Shown here: in pieces, positions 16,920-25,867 of the stretch | Layout of the letters: every line of letters starts with the position of its first letter | How positions within the stretch are numbered: the first letter of the stretch is position 1 | DNA from: Pantoea sp. AS-PWVM4 | GTDB lineage: Bacteria > Pseudomonadota > Gammaproteobacteria > Enterobacterales > Enterobacteriaceae | NCBI RefSeq assembly: GCF_000468095.1 | Contig: NZ_ASZC01000015.1 | Coordinates: 149,321 to 213,320, forward strand | Length of the DNA: 64,000 nt | Direction of reading: 5' to 3' | Notes under the pieces: generated by a model | The model's database searches: none | What the model was told of the DNA's origin: nothing | The model's input: the letters and a program-made list of their open reading frames with translations, nothing else | Program-made: the position numbers and the translations under genes

Positions 16920-17834
16920 CTACGGTTTCACCGTAAAAAACCGTGATTCACACTGCCGCGCAATCTCCCACAACTTATTACGAATCACCTGTTTCAGTTG
17001 CAGGGTCGATTGCGACTGAGGCCGGTCACGCCGGCTAATCAGCATCACCTCAAACGGCAACGGCTGCGCCACTGGCAGCAGCTTCAGCTGATCGGCATAA
17101 CGGCAGGCGGTAAACAGATCCACGATCCCCACGCCGCCGCCCGCCAGCACCATGTCGGCAATCACCGAGTAGGTTTTAATCGACAACGACACCCCGGGAT
17201 TTAACCCCTTATCCCGCAGCGCGCGATGCAGCACACGGCCCAACGGGTCCTGGCTTTGCATCATCAGCAGGTTATTGGCGCACAGCCATTCAAGGCTGAC
17301 CGGTTCGTTGTGGGTATGATGCAGCGGCAGCAGCGCCACCATTGAGGATTGAAACAAAGGTTCCGCCAGCAGGTCAGCATCCACCTGCTGACCAAATACC
17401 AGCGCGAAATCGAGCTGATTATCGAGAATGCTGCGACACAGGGTGCTGAAATGTTCGGTGACCAACTCCACGCTGACCGATGCCGCCTGTTGTCGCCAGG
17501 TGACCAGCGCCGGGGCCAGCACCATCTGACCAAAAGCATGCGCCGCACCAACGCGCACTGTCTGTCCTTCGCCACGCCGCAGTTGCTCCGTCAGCTCGGT
17601 GATGGACTGTAAGCGTTGATACAGTTCTTCCACTTCCGGCAGCAAACGCCGCCCTTCCGCCGTCACAATCATCCCCTGGGCGCGCCGTTCAAACAGCGCA
17701 AAACCAAGCTGCTGCTCGGCGTGGTTCAACACCCGGCTGACATTCGGCTGCGACACATTAAGCAGGCGCGCCGCACCGCTGATGCTGCCGGTCTGCACAA
17801 TCGCCTGAAACACCTCAATATGTCGCAATCGCAC
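16920..17834 (-). CDS. LysR-family regulator of the peptide-scavenging island
   Basis: A 304-residue LysR regulator: winged helix QTGSISGAARLLNVSQPNVSRVLNHAEQQLGFALFERR at the N-terminus, effector domain from ~90. It starts with GTG (17834), only 2 bp after the stop of the M19 dipeptidase gene, so the two form one unit. By context it probably senses a peptide or amino acid and controls the divergent transporter operon at 19102 and its own unit; this is inference. The ligand is unknown. Confidence 0.87.
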   Translation of the reverse strand: MRLRHIEVFQAIVQTGSISGAARLLNVSQPNVSRVLNHAEQQLGFALFERRAQGMIVTAEGRRLLPEVEELYQRLQSITELTEQLRRGEGQTVRVGAAHAFGQMVLAPALVTWRQQAASVSVELVTEHFSTLCRSILDNQLDFALVFGQQVDADLLAEPLFQSSMVALLPLHHTHNEPVSLEWLCANNLLMMQSQDPLGRVLHRALRDKGLNPGVSLSIKTYSVIADMVLAGGGVGIVDLFTACRYADQLKLLPVAQPLPFEVMLISRRDRPQSQSTLQLKQVIRNKLWEIARQCESRFFTVKP

Positions 17835-17836
17835 GA

Positions 17837-18901
17837 TTATTCGCCCCAGGTGGCTTCAAGCACACGCAGCCAGTTGCCGTAGCAAATTTTCTCCAGCAAC
17901 TCTTGCGAATAACCGCGCGCCGCCAGCGCATCCACCACCAGCGGGAAACCGGCCACGTCTTTCATATCGCCCGGCATAGTCGCGCCATCCAGATCGGAAC
18001 CAAAGCCGACGCCATCTTCACCCACTTTTTCCAGCAGATATTCCACATGCCGCACGATGGCATCCACCGTGGTGGGCGCGTGACGATCGCCGTCTTCACG
18101 CAGGAACGGCACCGCAAAGTTCACGCCGACAAAACCCTGAGTTTCCGCAATCGCTGCCAGTTGACGATCGGTGAGATTGCGTGACTGGGCACTCAGCGCA
18201 TGCGCATTGGAGTGGCTCGCCACCAGCGGCGCATCGCTGATCTCAGCGGTGTGCCAGAAACCTTTTTCATCCATATGTGACAGATCCACCATGATGCGGC
18301 GCTGGTTACAGTCACGCACCAGTTGTTTACCTGCCGCCGTCAGACCATTGCCGATATCAGGCGAGGAGGGATAACGGAAGGGAACGCCGTCGCCAAACTG
18401 GTTCGGACGGCTCCATAGCGGCCCCAGGGTACGTAACCCGCTGGCGTAGAGGATGTCCAGCAGCTCGCCATGCGTATCCAGCGCTTCCGCCCCTTCAACA
18501 TGCATCACCACCGCCAGAACCCCTTTACTCATGCATTCACGAATATCACGCACGCTGCGGCAGATTTTTACCTGGCCCTGCGACGCCTGCTCAATCCGCA
18601 GCAATAACGCCAGCATGGAGAAGGTGGCATCGCGCGCAGTACTGATAATTTCATGAGGAAAATCTGAGAGGTCTGGCGCACTTCTTGCAACTAGCGGGTG
18701 TGATGGCACCCAGGTGGCAAAAATCCCACCTACCATATTTCCGTGCCGGATGCGGGGAAAGTCCATCTGGCCTGATTCAGTGCCGTTGAAAAAAACATTC
18801 ACGGCATCGGGCTGATGGTGTTGCCACAGTTTGTTGAGGACATCGTTGTGACCATCAAAAACCGGGATGGCAATCCGGTTGGCGTTCGGCGAGTCAGACA
18901 T
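17837..18901 (-). CDS. Membrane-type dipeptidase, peptidase family M19
   Basis: A 354-residue zinc dipeptidase (renal dipeptidase family). Metal ligands are visible: H18 and D20 in VFDGHND, the Glu in VMHVEGAEAL, and histidines in RIMVDLSHMDEKGF and ASHSNAHAL. Family members split dipeptides and tolerate a D-residue at the C-terminal position. No signal peptide or anchor is seen, so the enzyme is probably cytosolic and acts on imported dipeptides. It diverges from the transporter operon across 200 bp and is followed at once by the LysR gene. Confidence 0.92.
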   Translation of the reverse strand: MSDSPNANRIAIPVFDGHNDVLNKLWQHHQPDAVNVFFNGTESGQMDFPRIRHGNMVGGIFATWVPSHPLVARSAPDLSDFPHEIISTARDATFSMLALLLRIEQASQGQVKICRSVRDIRECMSKGVLAVVMHVEGAEALDTHGELLDILYASGLRTLGPLWSRPNQFGDGVPFRYPSSPDIGNGLTAAGKQLVRDCNQRRIMVDLSHMDEKGFWHTAEISDAPLVASHSNAHALSAQSRNLTDRQLAAIAETQGFVGVNFAVPFLREDGDRHAPTTVDAIVRHVEYLLEKVGEDGVGFGSDLDGATMPGDMKDVAGFPLVVDALAARGYSQELLEKICYGNWLRVLEATWGE

Positions 18902-19101
18902 GTTGTATCCGTTTCTTGTTCAGGGGAAAGCGCAAACGCTGCCAGTTGACGGGGCACAATGCACCGAAACAGGGCAAGCGGCTGCGTATGAAACAAAAGG
19001 CTTAATGCCTGTTATTAATCCTCCTGCCCGGCGGGAATGTCAAGACAAAAAACAGCAAATAATAATTTTTTTATTTTAATAATCAATAAGTTGGAGTTGT
19101 C

Positions 19102-20697
19102 ATGGTAACCAGAAGACGTTTTCTTGCAGGATGCACCGCAGTGCCCTTCCTTTCGTATCTCAGCCTCAATTCTGCCTTTGCTGCCACGCCCCCCAGCATG
19201 CTGGTGATGGCGATGCAGCTGGATAACATGACCAGCCTCGACCCGCATGAAAGCTTTGAAGCTATCGGCGGCCAGATCTGCGGCAACCTGTATCAGAAGC
19301 TGGTCATGCCGGACCCACAGCAGGCCGACAAAGTGATTGGCGCGCTGGCAAAAAGCTGGGAAGTGAACGCCGACAACAGCGTTTATACCTTCCACATCGA
19401 TCCGGCGGCTAAATTCGCCGACGGCACGCCCGTTACTGCCGAAGATGCAGCGTTCTCCATCGAACGTATCGTGAAACTGGATAAAAGCCCGGCGTTTATC
19501 ATTAACCAATTTGGCTTTACCAAAGATAACGTCACCCAGTTGGTGACAGCGAAAGACACCCATACGCTGGAGATGAAACTGGGCGCACCGGCCGCTGAAA
19601 GCTTCCTGTTGTATTGCCTGTCAGCCACCGTCGGCAGCATCGTATCGAAGAAAGCGTGCCTGGCGAACCAGCAGAACAACGACTTCGGTAACGCCTGGCT
19701 GAAACAGCACAGCGCCGGTTCCGGTGCCTTTACCCTGCGCACCTGGAAAGCCAGCGAAACCGTTATTCTGGAACTCAGCCCGCAATTTGCTAACCAAAGC
19801 AAAATTAAACGCGTGATCCTGAAACATATTGCCGACCCGGCGGCCCAGGCACTGATGCTGAAAAAAGGCGATGTCGATGCCGCTTATGACCTGACCACCG
19901 AACAACTGTTGCAGGTAAAAAACGATCCTGCGGTCAATCTGGTCAATCAGTCCCTCTCGTCCGTGATGTTGATGTCGTGCAACACCAATAACGAATACCT
20001 GAAAAAACCGCAGGTATGGCAGGCCCTGAAATGGGCGCTGGATTACGACAGCATCCAGAAAAACATTCTGTCGATGAGCTTCACCACCCATCAGAGTTTC
20101 CTGCCGAGCGGTTTCCCGGCAGCGCTGGACGACAACCCATTCCATAAAGATGTCGCCAAAGCCAAAGCGTTGCTGGCGGAAGCGGGTTATCCGGACGGGT
20201 TTGAAATCACCCTCGACCACTACTCGATGCAGCCCTACCCGGATATCGCCCAGGCGATTCAGACCCAACTGGGCGCGATTGGCATCAAAGTGTCGCTGAT
20301 TGCGGCGGAAAACCGTCAGGTACTGACCAAAATGCGCGCCCGTCAGCATCAACTGGCGCTGACCGTATGGGGTGCGGATTACTTCGACCCGAACTCCAAT
20401 ACCGAAGCCTTCTGCGTTAACACCGACAACAGCGACAACGCGCGCAACCGCACGCTGGCCTGGCGTTGTAGCTGGTCTGATGATGAGTTCAACAAGCTGA
20501 CCGAGCAGGCGCTGCACGAAGCCGATCCGGCCAAACGTATTGCGCTGTATCACCAGATTCAGCAGTTGGGCCGCGAGAAGAGTCCGTTTATCTACATGAT
20601 GCAGAAAACCAAAAACGTCGCCGTCGGCAAAAATATCAGCGATGTCCATATGACGGTGCTGGAACAATGGCCGTATGAGCAGGTGAAAAAAGCCTGA
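19102..20697 (+). CDS. Peptide ABC transporter, substrate-binding protein (family 5)
   Basis: A 531-residue periplasmic protein that captures peptides for the permease pair downstream. The N-terminus MVTRRRFLAGCTAVPFLS has R-R-x-F-L and so looks like a Tat (folded-protein) export signal, unusual for this class; AFAA at ~27-30 is the likely cleavage site. The body shows the family 5 pattern: NMTSLDPHESFE near the N-terminus, AKFADGTPVTAEDAAFSIER, and ALKWALDYDSIQKNIL. GGAG precedes the ATG. Its stop overlaps the next start by 1 nt. Confidence 0.92.
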   Translation: MVTRRRFLAGCTAVPFLSYLSLNSAFAATPPSMLVMAMQLDNMTSLDPHESFEAIGGQICGNLYQKLVMPDPQQADKVIGALAKSWEVNADNSVYTFHIDPAAKFADGTPVTAEDAAFSIERIVKLDKSPAFIINQFGFTKDNVTQLVTAKDTHTLEMKLGAPAAESFLLYCLSATVGSIVSKKACLANQQNNDFGNAWLKQHSAGSGAFTLRTWKASETVILELSPQFANQSKIKRVILKHIADPAAQALMLKKGDVDAAYDLTTEQLLQVKNDPAVNLVNQSLSSVMLMSCNTNNEYLKKPQVWQALKWALDYDSIQKNILSMSFTTHQSFLPSGFPAALDDNPFHKDVAKAKALLAEAGYPDGFEITLDHYSMQPYPDIAQAIQTQLGAIGIKVSLIAAENRQVLTKMRARQHQLALTVWGADYFDPNSNTEAFCVNTDNSDNARNRTLAWRCSWSDDEFNKLTEQALHEADPAKRIALYHQIQQLGREKSPFIYMMQKTKNVAVGKNISDVHMTVLEQWPYEQVKKA

Positions 20698-21707
20698 TGC
20701 CGTTACTGAAGAAAATCGTCAGCACCCTGAGCAGCCTGGTGCTGACGCTGTTTGGCCTGTCGGTTTTGACCTTTTTCATTGGCCGCGTGATGCCCACCGA
20801 TCCGGTGCTGGCAGCGGTCGGTGATAACGCGCCTCAGTCCGTTGTGGAGCGCGTACGTGCGGAGATGGGGCTGGATCAGCCCCTTTACATCCAGTTTGGT
20901 CATTACCTCAATCAGCTGTTACATGGCGATCTCGGCAAATCGATTCTGACCTCCAATCCGGTCACCACCGATATCGCACGTTTCTTCCCTGCCACTATGG
21001 AGCTGGCAACGGCGGCGATTATTATCGCCGCGTTGATCGGTATCCCGCTGGGCGTGTGGGCGGCGGTGCGGCAAAGCACCTGGGTGGATCAAACCATCCG
21101 CGTAGTGTGCCTCGCCGGCCACTCGCTGCCGGTGTTCGTGCTGGCGTTACTCAGTTTGCTGGTGTTCTACGCGGTGCTGGGTATCGCGCCAGGGCCGGGA
21201 CGCCAGGACATCATCTGGCAGGATATGGTGCCGCAGGTCACCGGTTTCCTCACCATCGACTCGCTGCTGGCAGGTGAATATGACGCTTTCCGCGATGCGC
21301 TGGCGCATATGGCACAACCGGTGTTGATCCTCGCTTATTTCAGCATGGCCTACATCACGCGTATGACGCGCACTTTTATGCTCAACGCCCTGAGCGGCGA
21401 GTTCGTGATTACGGCACGCGCCAAAGGCTTATCTGCGGCTCGGGTGATCTGGCGTCACGCCTTCCCCACCGTGGCGGTGCAACTGGTGACGGTGCTGGCG
21501 CTGACCTATGCCGGACTGCTGGAAGGCGCGGTGGTAACGGAAAACGTCTTTGCCTGGCCGGGCCTCGGGCAGTATCTCACCACCTCGCTGATGAATGCCG
21601 ACATGAACCCGGTGGTGGGCGCAACCTTGCTGGTCGGCACCGTGTATGTGCTGCTAAACCAGTTGGCTGACCTTCTCTATCGACTTTGGGACCCGCGCGT
21701 AAAATGA
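20697..21707 (+). CDS. Peptide ABC transporter permease (DppB-like)
   Basis: A 336-residue inner-membrane permease, six expected helices. It has the N-terminal block FFIGRVMPTDPVLAAVG, the coupling-helix (EAA-like) loop FVITARAKGLSAARVIWRHAFP and FAWPGLGQYL of the DppB/OppB family. The ATG shares one base with the stop of the binding-protein gene, so translation is coupled. It pairs with the next permease. Confidence 0.92.
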   Translation: MPLLKKIVSTLSSLVLTLFGLSVLTFFIGRVMPTDPVLAAVGDNAPQSVVERVRAEMGLDQPLYIQFGHYLNQLLHGDLGKSILTSNPVTTDIARFFPATMELATAAIIIAALIGIPLGVWAAVRQSTWVDQTIRVVCLAGHSLPVFVLALLSLLVFYAVLGIAPGPGRQDIIWQDMVPQVTGFLTIDSLLAGEYDAFRDALAHMAQPVLILAYFSMAYITRMTRTFMLNALSGEFVITARAKGLSAARVIWRHAFPTVAVQLVTVLALTYAGLLEGAVVTENVFAWPGLGQYLTTSLMNADMNPVVGATLLVGTVYVLLNQLADLLYRLWDPRVK

Positions 21708-22603
21708 TCTTTTTCTCTCGAGACTGGCTACTTGATGACACGCCAGCTAACCGCCGTCAGGCGGTGTGGGGCCGGCGCTATCGTCTGTGGCTCAGCCTGC
21801 GCAGCAACCCGCTGGCGATGGCGGGGCTGCTGGTCATTTTCCTGATGTTGCTGCTGGCGCTGTTTGCCCCGCTGCTGACACCGTTCGATCCTGGCGCGCA
21901 GCATCTGGATAACCGCCTTGCGTTACCGTCCTGGGCACACTGGCTCGGCACCGATGAACTGGGGCGCGATGTCTGGACGCGCATCATTTATGGCGGGCGC
22001 ACCACGCTTGGCATGGTGATCGCCGTGGTGTTGCTGACCGCCCCGCTCGGCCTGTTAATTGGCTGTATCGCCGGGTATGCCGGTGGATTTGTCGACAAGG
22101 CGCTGATGCGTCTGACCGATATCTTCCTCGCCTTCCCGCGCCTGATTCTCGCGCTGGCATTTGTCGCCGCGCTGAAACCGGGTGTCGAAAGTGCGGTGCT
22201 GGCCATCGCCCTCACCGCCTGGCCGCCCTATGCGCGCCTGGCGCGTGCGGAGACGTTGCAGTTCCGCAACAGCGATTTTATCGCAGCCAGTCGTCTGACC
22301 GGGGCAGCGCCGTTACGCATTATTCTGCGCCATATCATGCCGTTGTGCGTGCCAAGCCTGATTGTGCGCGTCACCCTCGACATGAGTTCGATCATCATCA
22401 CCGCTGCCAGTCTTGGCTTTCTCGGTATGGGGGCACAGCCACCTTCACCGGAATGGGGCACGATGATCGCGACCGCGCGCCGTTTCCTGTTCAGCGAATG
22501 GTGGGTGCCGCTGATGCCGTGTATCGCTATTTTCCTGACGTCGCTGGCGTTCAACTTTCTTGGCGACGGTCTGCGCGACGTGCTGGACCCGAAGGAGCGC
22601 TAA
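21704..22603 (+). CDS. Peptide ABC transporter permease (DppC-like)
   Basis: A 299-residue partner permease. It has LALFAPLLTPFDPGAQ, HWLGTDELGRDVWTRIIYGGRTTLG and the coupling loop FIAASRLTGAAPLRIILRHIMP, typical of DppC/OppC. I use the ATG at 21704 because it forms an ATGA overlap with the preceding stop; the reading frame opens six codons earlier. Confidence 0.92.
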   Translation: MIFFSRDWLLDDTPANRRQAVWGRRYRLWLSLRSNPLAMAGLLVIFLMLLLALFAPLLTPFDPGAQHLDNRLALPSWAHWLGTDELGRDVWTRIIYGGRTTLGMVIAVVLLTAPLGLLIGCIAGYAGGFVDKALMRLTDIFLAFPRLILALAFVAALKPGVESAVLAIALTAWPPYARLARAETLQFRNSDFIAASRLTGAAPLRIILRHIMPLCVPSLIVRVTLDMSSIIITAASLGFLGMGAQPPSPEWGTMIATARRFLFSEWWVPLMPCIAIFLTSLAFNFLGDGLRDVLDPKER

Positions 22604-23431
22604 ATGTTGGTGGAAATTGAAAATCTGCGCATTGCCTTCCGCAATCGTGCTGAGACTTTTGAAGCAGTGCGTGGCGTCAGCTTTAGCGTTGGTCGCGAGA
22701 AGTTCGCCATTGTTGGCGAGAGCGGCTCCGGCAAATCGCTGACGGCGCGCAGCCTGATGCAATTGCTGCCGGGCAATGCCGAAGTCACGGCAGATGTGCT
22801 GCGTTTTGATGGTATCGATCTGCGCGGCGCCAGCGAAAAAGTGCTGCGCCAGATTCGCGGCAAACGCGTTGGTTTTATTTTGCAGGACCCGAAATATTCG
22901 CTGAATCCGGTGATGACCATCGGCCAGCAGATTGCCGAAGCCTGGCGCGAGCACAAAGGCGGCAGCAGAAAAGCGGCGATGCAGGCGGCGATTGAGTTGC
23001 TGGAACAGGTCAAAATCCGCGATCCCGAGACGGTGGCAAAACGCTATCCGCATGAAGTTTCTGGCGGCATGGGCCAGCGCGTGATGATCGCCATGATGCT
23101 GGCACCGGACCCGGAGCTGCTGATTGCTGACGAACCCACCAGCGCGCTGGATGCCACGGTGCAGGCCGAGATCCTGAAACTGATTGACGATCTGGTTTCT
23201 GCGCGCGGCATGGGGTTGATCCTGATCAGCCACGATCTGCCATTGGTGTCGCATTTCTGCGATCGCGTGGCGGTGATGTACGCCGGACGGATCGTCGAAT
23301 TGCTGGAAGCCGGACAGCTACAACAGGCGCAGCATCCTTATACCCGCGGATTGCTGGCCTGCCTGCCATCGTTGCGCCATCCGCGCGAGCGGTTGCCGGT
23401 GTTGCAGCGCGATGCGGCGTGGCGGGATTAA
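22604..23431 (+). CDS. Peptide ABC transporter ATPase (DppD-like)
   Basis: A 275-residue ATP-binding subunit with Walker A GESGSGKS (~39-46), signature SGGMGQRVMIAMML, Walker B LLIADEPTSALDATVQ and the switch His in LISHDL. The ATG follows the previous stop with no gap. It is shorter than E. coli DppD (327 residues): after HPYTRGLLACLPSL only a short tail remains, so most of the C-terminal oligopeptide-type extension, where some relatives carry an Fe-S cluster, is absent. Confidence 0.92.
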   Translation: MLVEIENLRIAFRNRAETFEAVRGVSFSVGREKFAIVGESGSGKSLTARSLMQLLPGNAEVTADVLRFDGIDLRGASEKVLRQIRGKRVGFILQDPKYSLNPVMTIGQQIAEAWREHKGGSRKAAMQAAIELLEQVKIRDPETVAKRYPHEVSGGMGQRVMIAMMLAPDPELLIADEPTSALDATVQAEILKLIDDLVSARGMGLILISHDLPLVSHFCDRVAVMYAGRIVELLEAGQLQQAQHPYTRGLLACLPSLRHPRERLPVLQRDAAWRD

Positions 23432-23448
23432 TAAGCGTTTCCGAAATT

Positions 23449-23507
23449 GCGCGATGAATCGCGCCGCCACGGTCTGGTGCGGCCTGTAGCGGCGCGATTT
23501 ATCGCGC
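23449..23507. repeat. REP-like inverted pair inside an operon
   Basis: Arms at 23449-23470 (one core change, GATGAATC) and 23486-23507 (perfect), 15 bp apart. The pair fills the 113-bp gap between the two ATPase genes of one transporter and could act on mRNA stability or partial termination. Confidence 0.88.
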
Positions 23508-23544
23508 GAGTTGGATCGGATGATTAGCTAAACGAGCAAAACAC

Positions 23545-24285
23545 ATGATTCAAATCGATAATCTGCGCATCGCCTTTGGTGCGCACACCGTGGTGAAAGG
23601 CGTCAGCTTTGCCGTTGGTAACGGCGAAAGTTTTGGTCTGGTCGGCGAAAGCGGTTCCGGCAAATCCACCATCCTGCGGGCGCTGGCGGGCCTGAATGAA
23701 CACTGGCAAGGCAGCATGACCTTCGGTGGTCAGGCGCTGAGTGCCAAACGCAGCCGGGCCTTTTTTCGTCAGGTGCAAATGGTGTTTCAGGACCCGTTCG
23801 GTTCGCTGCATCCACGCCAGACCATTGACCGTATCCTGCACGAACCGTTGCTGGTACATCAGCTCGATCGCGCCGAGCAACGCATCAGCCAGGCTCTGAG
23901 CGAAGTGGGCCTGCCTGCGGCGGTGCGGTTCCGTTATCCCCACCAGCTCTCCGGTGGGCAGCGTCAGCGTGTGGCGATTGCCCGCGCGTTGATTGCCGAG
24001 CCGGAAGTGCTGCTGCTGGATGAACCGACCTCCGCACTTGATGTGTCGGTGCAGGCGGAAATCCTTAATTTACTTAGCGATCTTCGCAGCGAACGCAAAC
24101 TGACCTACATTATGGTGACACACAACCTCGCGGTGGTGACGCACCTGTGTCAGCGCATTGGCGTGATGCAACATGGCGAGATGGTGGAGCAGCTAAGCGC
24201 CGATGACCTGCGCGCCCGCCGCATCCAGCATCCGCACACCGCGCAACTTTTTGATCTCAGCATGACGCTGGAGGAACCGGCATGA
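23545..24285 (+). CDS. Peptide ABC transporter ATPase (DppF-like, short)
   Basis: A 246-residue ATP-binding subunit with Walker A GESGSGKST, Q-loop QMVFQDPFGSLHPRQT, signature LSGGQRQRVAIARAL, Walker B LLLDEPTSALDVSVQ and the switch His in VTHNLAVV. It lacks the C-terminal extension of DppF (E. coli 334 residues). Its ribosome binding site is weak (AACGAG), and it is separated from the preceding ATPase gene by a REP pair, so it may be made at a lower level. Its stop forms an ATGA overlap with the D-aminopeptidase gene. Confidence 0.92.
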   Translation: MIQIDNLRIAFGAHTVVKGVSFAVGNGESFGLVGESGSGKSTILRALAGLNEHWQGSMTFGGQALSAKRSRAFFRQVQMVFQDPFGSLHPRQTIDRILHEPLLVHQLDRAEQRISQALSEVGLPAAVRFRYPHQLSGGQRQRVAIARALIAEPEVLLLDEPTSALDVSVQAEILNLLSDLRSERKLTYIMVTHNLAVVTHLCQRIGVMQHGEMVEQLSADDLRARRIQHPHTAQLFDLSMTLEEPA

Positions 24286-25793
24286 CAGCCCACTGGCAAC
24301 AGGCCGCAGATGTTGCAAACTCAATTGTGCAAAGCTGGCAACAACCCGGCGCACCCGGCGGGGCCATCGTGCTGTTCGATGCTCACCATATTCACTCTAC
24401 CCACTGTGCCGGTTTGGCCGATCTGGCCCAACAAACGCCGTTCACCGCCGACAGCGTGGTGCGCTTTGCCTCCATTACCAAACATCTGTTTGCCGCACTG
24501 GTGACCGGGCCAGGCCGCCACTATCTGCGACTGGAAGACACCCTGGCCCAGCATCTGCCGCAATTGACCGGCGCTAATGGTTCAGTAACCGTCGGCCAGG
24601 CGCTGGATATGAGCAGCGGTTTGCCGGATGTGCGTGAAACCCTGTCGCTGCTCGGTTTGTCGGTCTACAACGCCACCACCGCCGCCGACCTTTTGGCTTT
24701 CGTGGCGCGCGAAGGCGATCTCAGTTATCCACCCGGTAGCGAGATTTCCTACACCAACACCGGTTATCGTCTGGTGGAAGAAGCGCTGAAAGCCAAAGGC
24801 GTGCTGTTCAACGACCTGTTGCAGCAATACGTCTGCGAACCGTTGGATATCAACCTGTTCGCCCCGGAAAGCTGGTTTGATATCGTCCCCGGCCTGGTGC
24901 CGGGTTACTGGAATAATGGACAGCAGTGGCAGCTTTCCAGCGCCGGTCTGCATCTGTCGGCATCCGGCAGCGTGACCGGCAGCCTGCATGATTTGACGCG
25001 CTGGCTGCAAACGCTGTTGGCAGACACCGGTCCCGGTGCAGGCGTGCTGCAACGGCTGAGTGCGCCGCGCAATCTCAACGATGGACGCACCAGCGGTTAT
25101 GGCCTTGGCATCACCAGCTCGACGCTCGGTAGCCAGACGCTGTTTGGTCATGGCGGTTCCCATGCTGGTTATAAAAGTTACTTCCTGCTGCACCCGGAAC
25201 TGAAGATTGGGGTGGCTCTGGTCGCCAACCGCGAAGATATCACCACCTCCGAAAGCGCACTGCGTATCCTGGCGGCGGCATTGGGCCGGACGTTGCCGGA
25301 GAAGGGGCACGATCTGACGCCCGGTTTGTATGTGGCACCGGATGCCGCCGACTGGCTGGAGATTAACGGCGTTACCGCCACCTGGCTCGGTGCCGGTGAA
25401 ACTCTGTGGCGCGACGAGCGTCACGGCGACGCCGTCTCCCTTTCCAGTACCTTCCCCATGCAGTTACGCCACGACGGTGCGGCGATTGTTGGTGAAATCG
25501 GCCATGCCGCGCGCCGTTTTGTGCCGGTGCAGCCCGATAGCGCCAGCCTTGATAACCTGCAAGGACGCTGGTTTGCGCCGCAGTGGCGCAGTGAAATGGT
25601 GATTGAAGGGGATACGCTGACGATGGGCATCGGCCCGGCGGCGATTCGTGCCACGTTGCAATCGCTGGGTGGCGATCGCGTGCTGGCTACCGCGCTGGAT
25701 GGTCCGTGGGAAAAACGTTTTGTGTTGGCGCGCGCGGGGGACAGCGTGCGGCTGCTGCTCAATCGCAGCCGCGTGGTGACGTTTACGCGCTAA
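24282..25793 (+). CDS. D-aminopeptidase, serine peptidase family S12
   Basis: A 503-residue penicillin-recognising serine hydrolase resembling the D-aminopeptidase DAP of Ochrobactrum anthropi, which removes N-terminal D-residues from peptides and amides. The catalytic pieces are S64-I-T-K67, Y157-T-N159 and H290-G-G, positions close to those of DAP (Ser62, Lys65, Tyr153, His287). After the ~330-residue catalytic domain come two beta-rich segments, as in DAP. No signal peptide is seen, so it acts inside the cell on imported peptides. It is the last gene of the transporter operon, overlapping the ATPase gene by 4 bp. Confidence 0.85.
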   Translation: MTAHWQQAADVANSIVQSWQQPGAPGGAIVLFDAHHIHSTHCAGLADLAQQTPFTADSVVRFASITKHLFAALVTGPGRHYLRLEDTLAQHLPQLTGANGSVTVGQALDMSSGLPDVRETLSLLGLSVYNATTAADLLAFVAREGDLSYPPGSEISYTNTGYRLVEEALKAKGVLFNDLLQQYVCEPLDINLFAPESWFDIVPGLVPGYWNNGQQWQLSSAGLHLSASGSVTGSLHDLTRWLQTLLADTGPGAGVLQRLSAPRNLNDGRTSGYGLGITSSTLGSQTLFGHGGSHAGYKSYFLLHPELKIGVALVANREDITTSESALRILAAALGRTLPEKGHDLTPGLYVAPDAADWLEINGVTATWLGAGETLWRDERHGDAVSLSSTFPMQLRHDGAAIVGEIGHAARRFVPVQPDSASLDNLQGRWFAPQWRSEMVIEGDTLTMGIGPAAIRATLQSLGGDRVLATALDGPWEKRFVLARAGDSVRLLLNRSRVVTFTR

Positions 25794-25805
25794 GCACCAA
25801 AACCC

Positions 25806-25867
25806 GCGCGATGAATCGCGCCGCTACCAATGATTGCACCCATCAGTAGCGGCGTGATTTATCACGC
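25806..25867. repeat. REP-like inverted pair
   Basis: Arms at 25806-25827 (core with one change) and 25846-25867 (variant core GCGTGATTTATCACGC), 18 bp apart, between converging genes. The right arm supplies the last codon and stop (GCG TGA) of the gene ending at 25862. Confidence 0.88.

Noticed and set aside
19621..20667. 348-residue frame opposite the peptide-binding protein
   Set aside because: Antisense to a clear family 5 gene; no start site and no recognisable domain.
22445..23254. 269-residue frame opposite the DppC/DppD-like genes
   Set aside because: It spans two real genes on the other strand and has shadow composition.
24582..25424. 280-residue frame opposite the D-aminopeptidase
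   Set aside because: Antisense shadow; the plus-strand gene has complete catalytic motifs.
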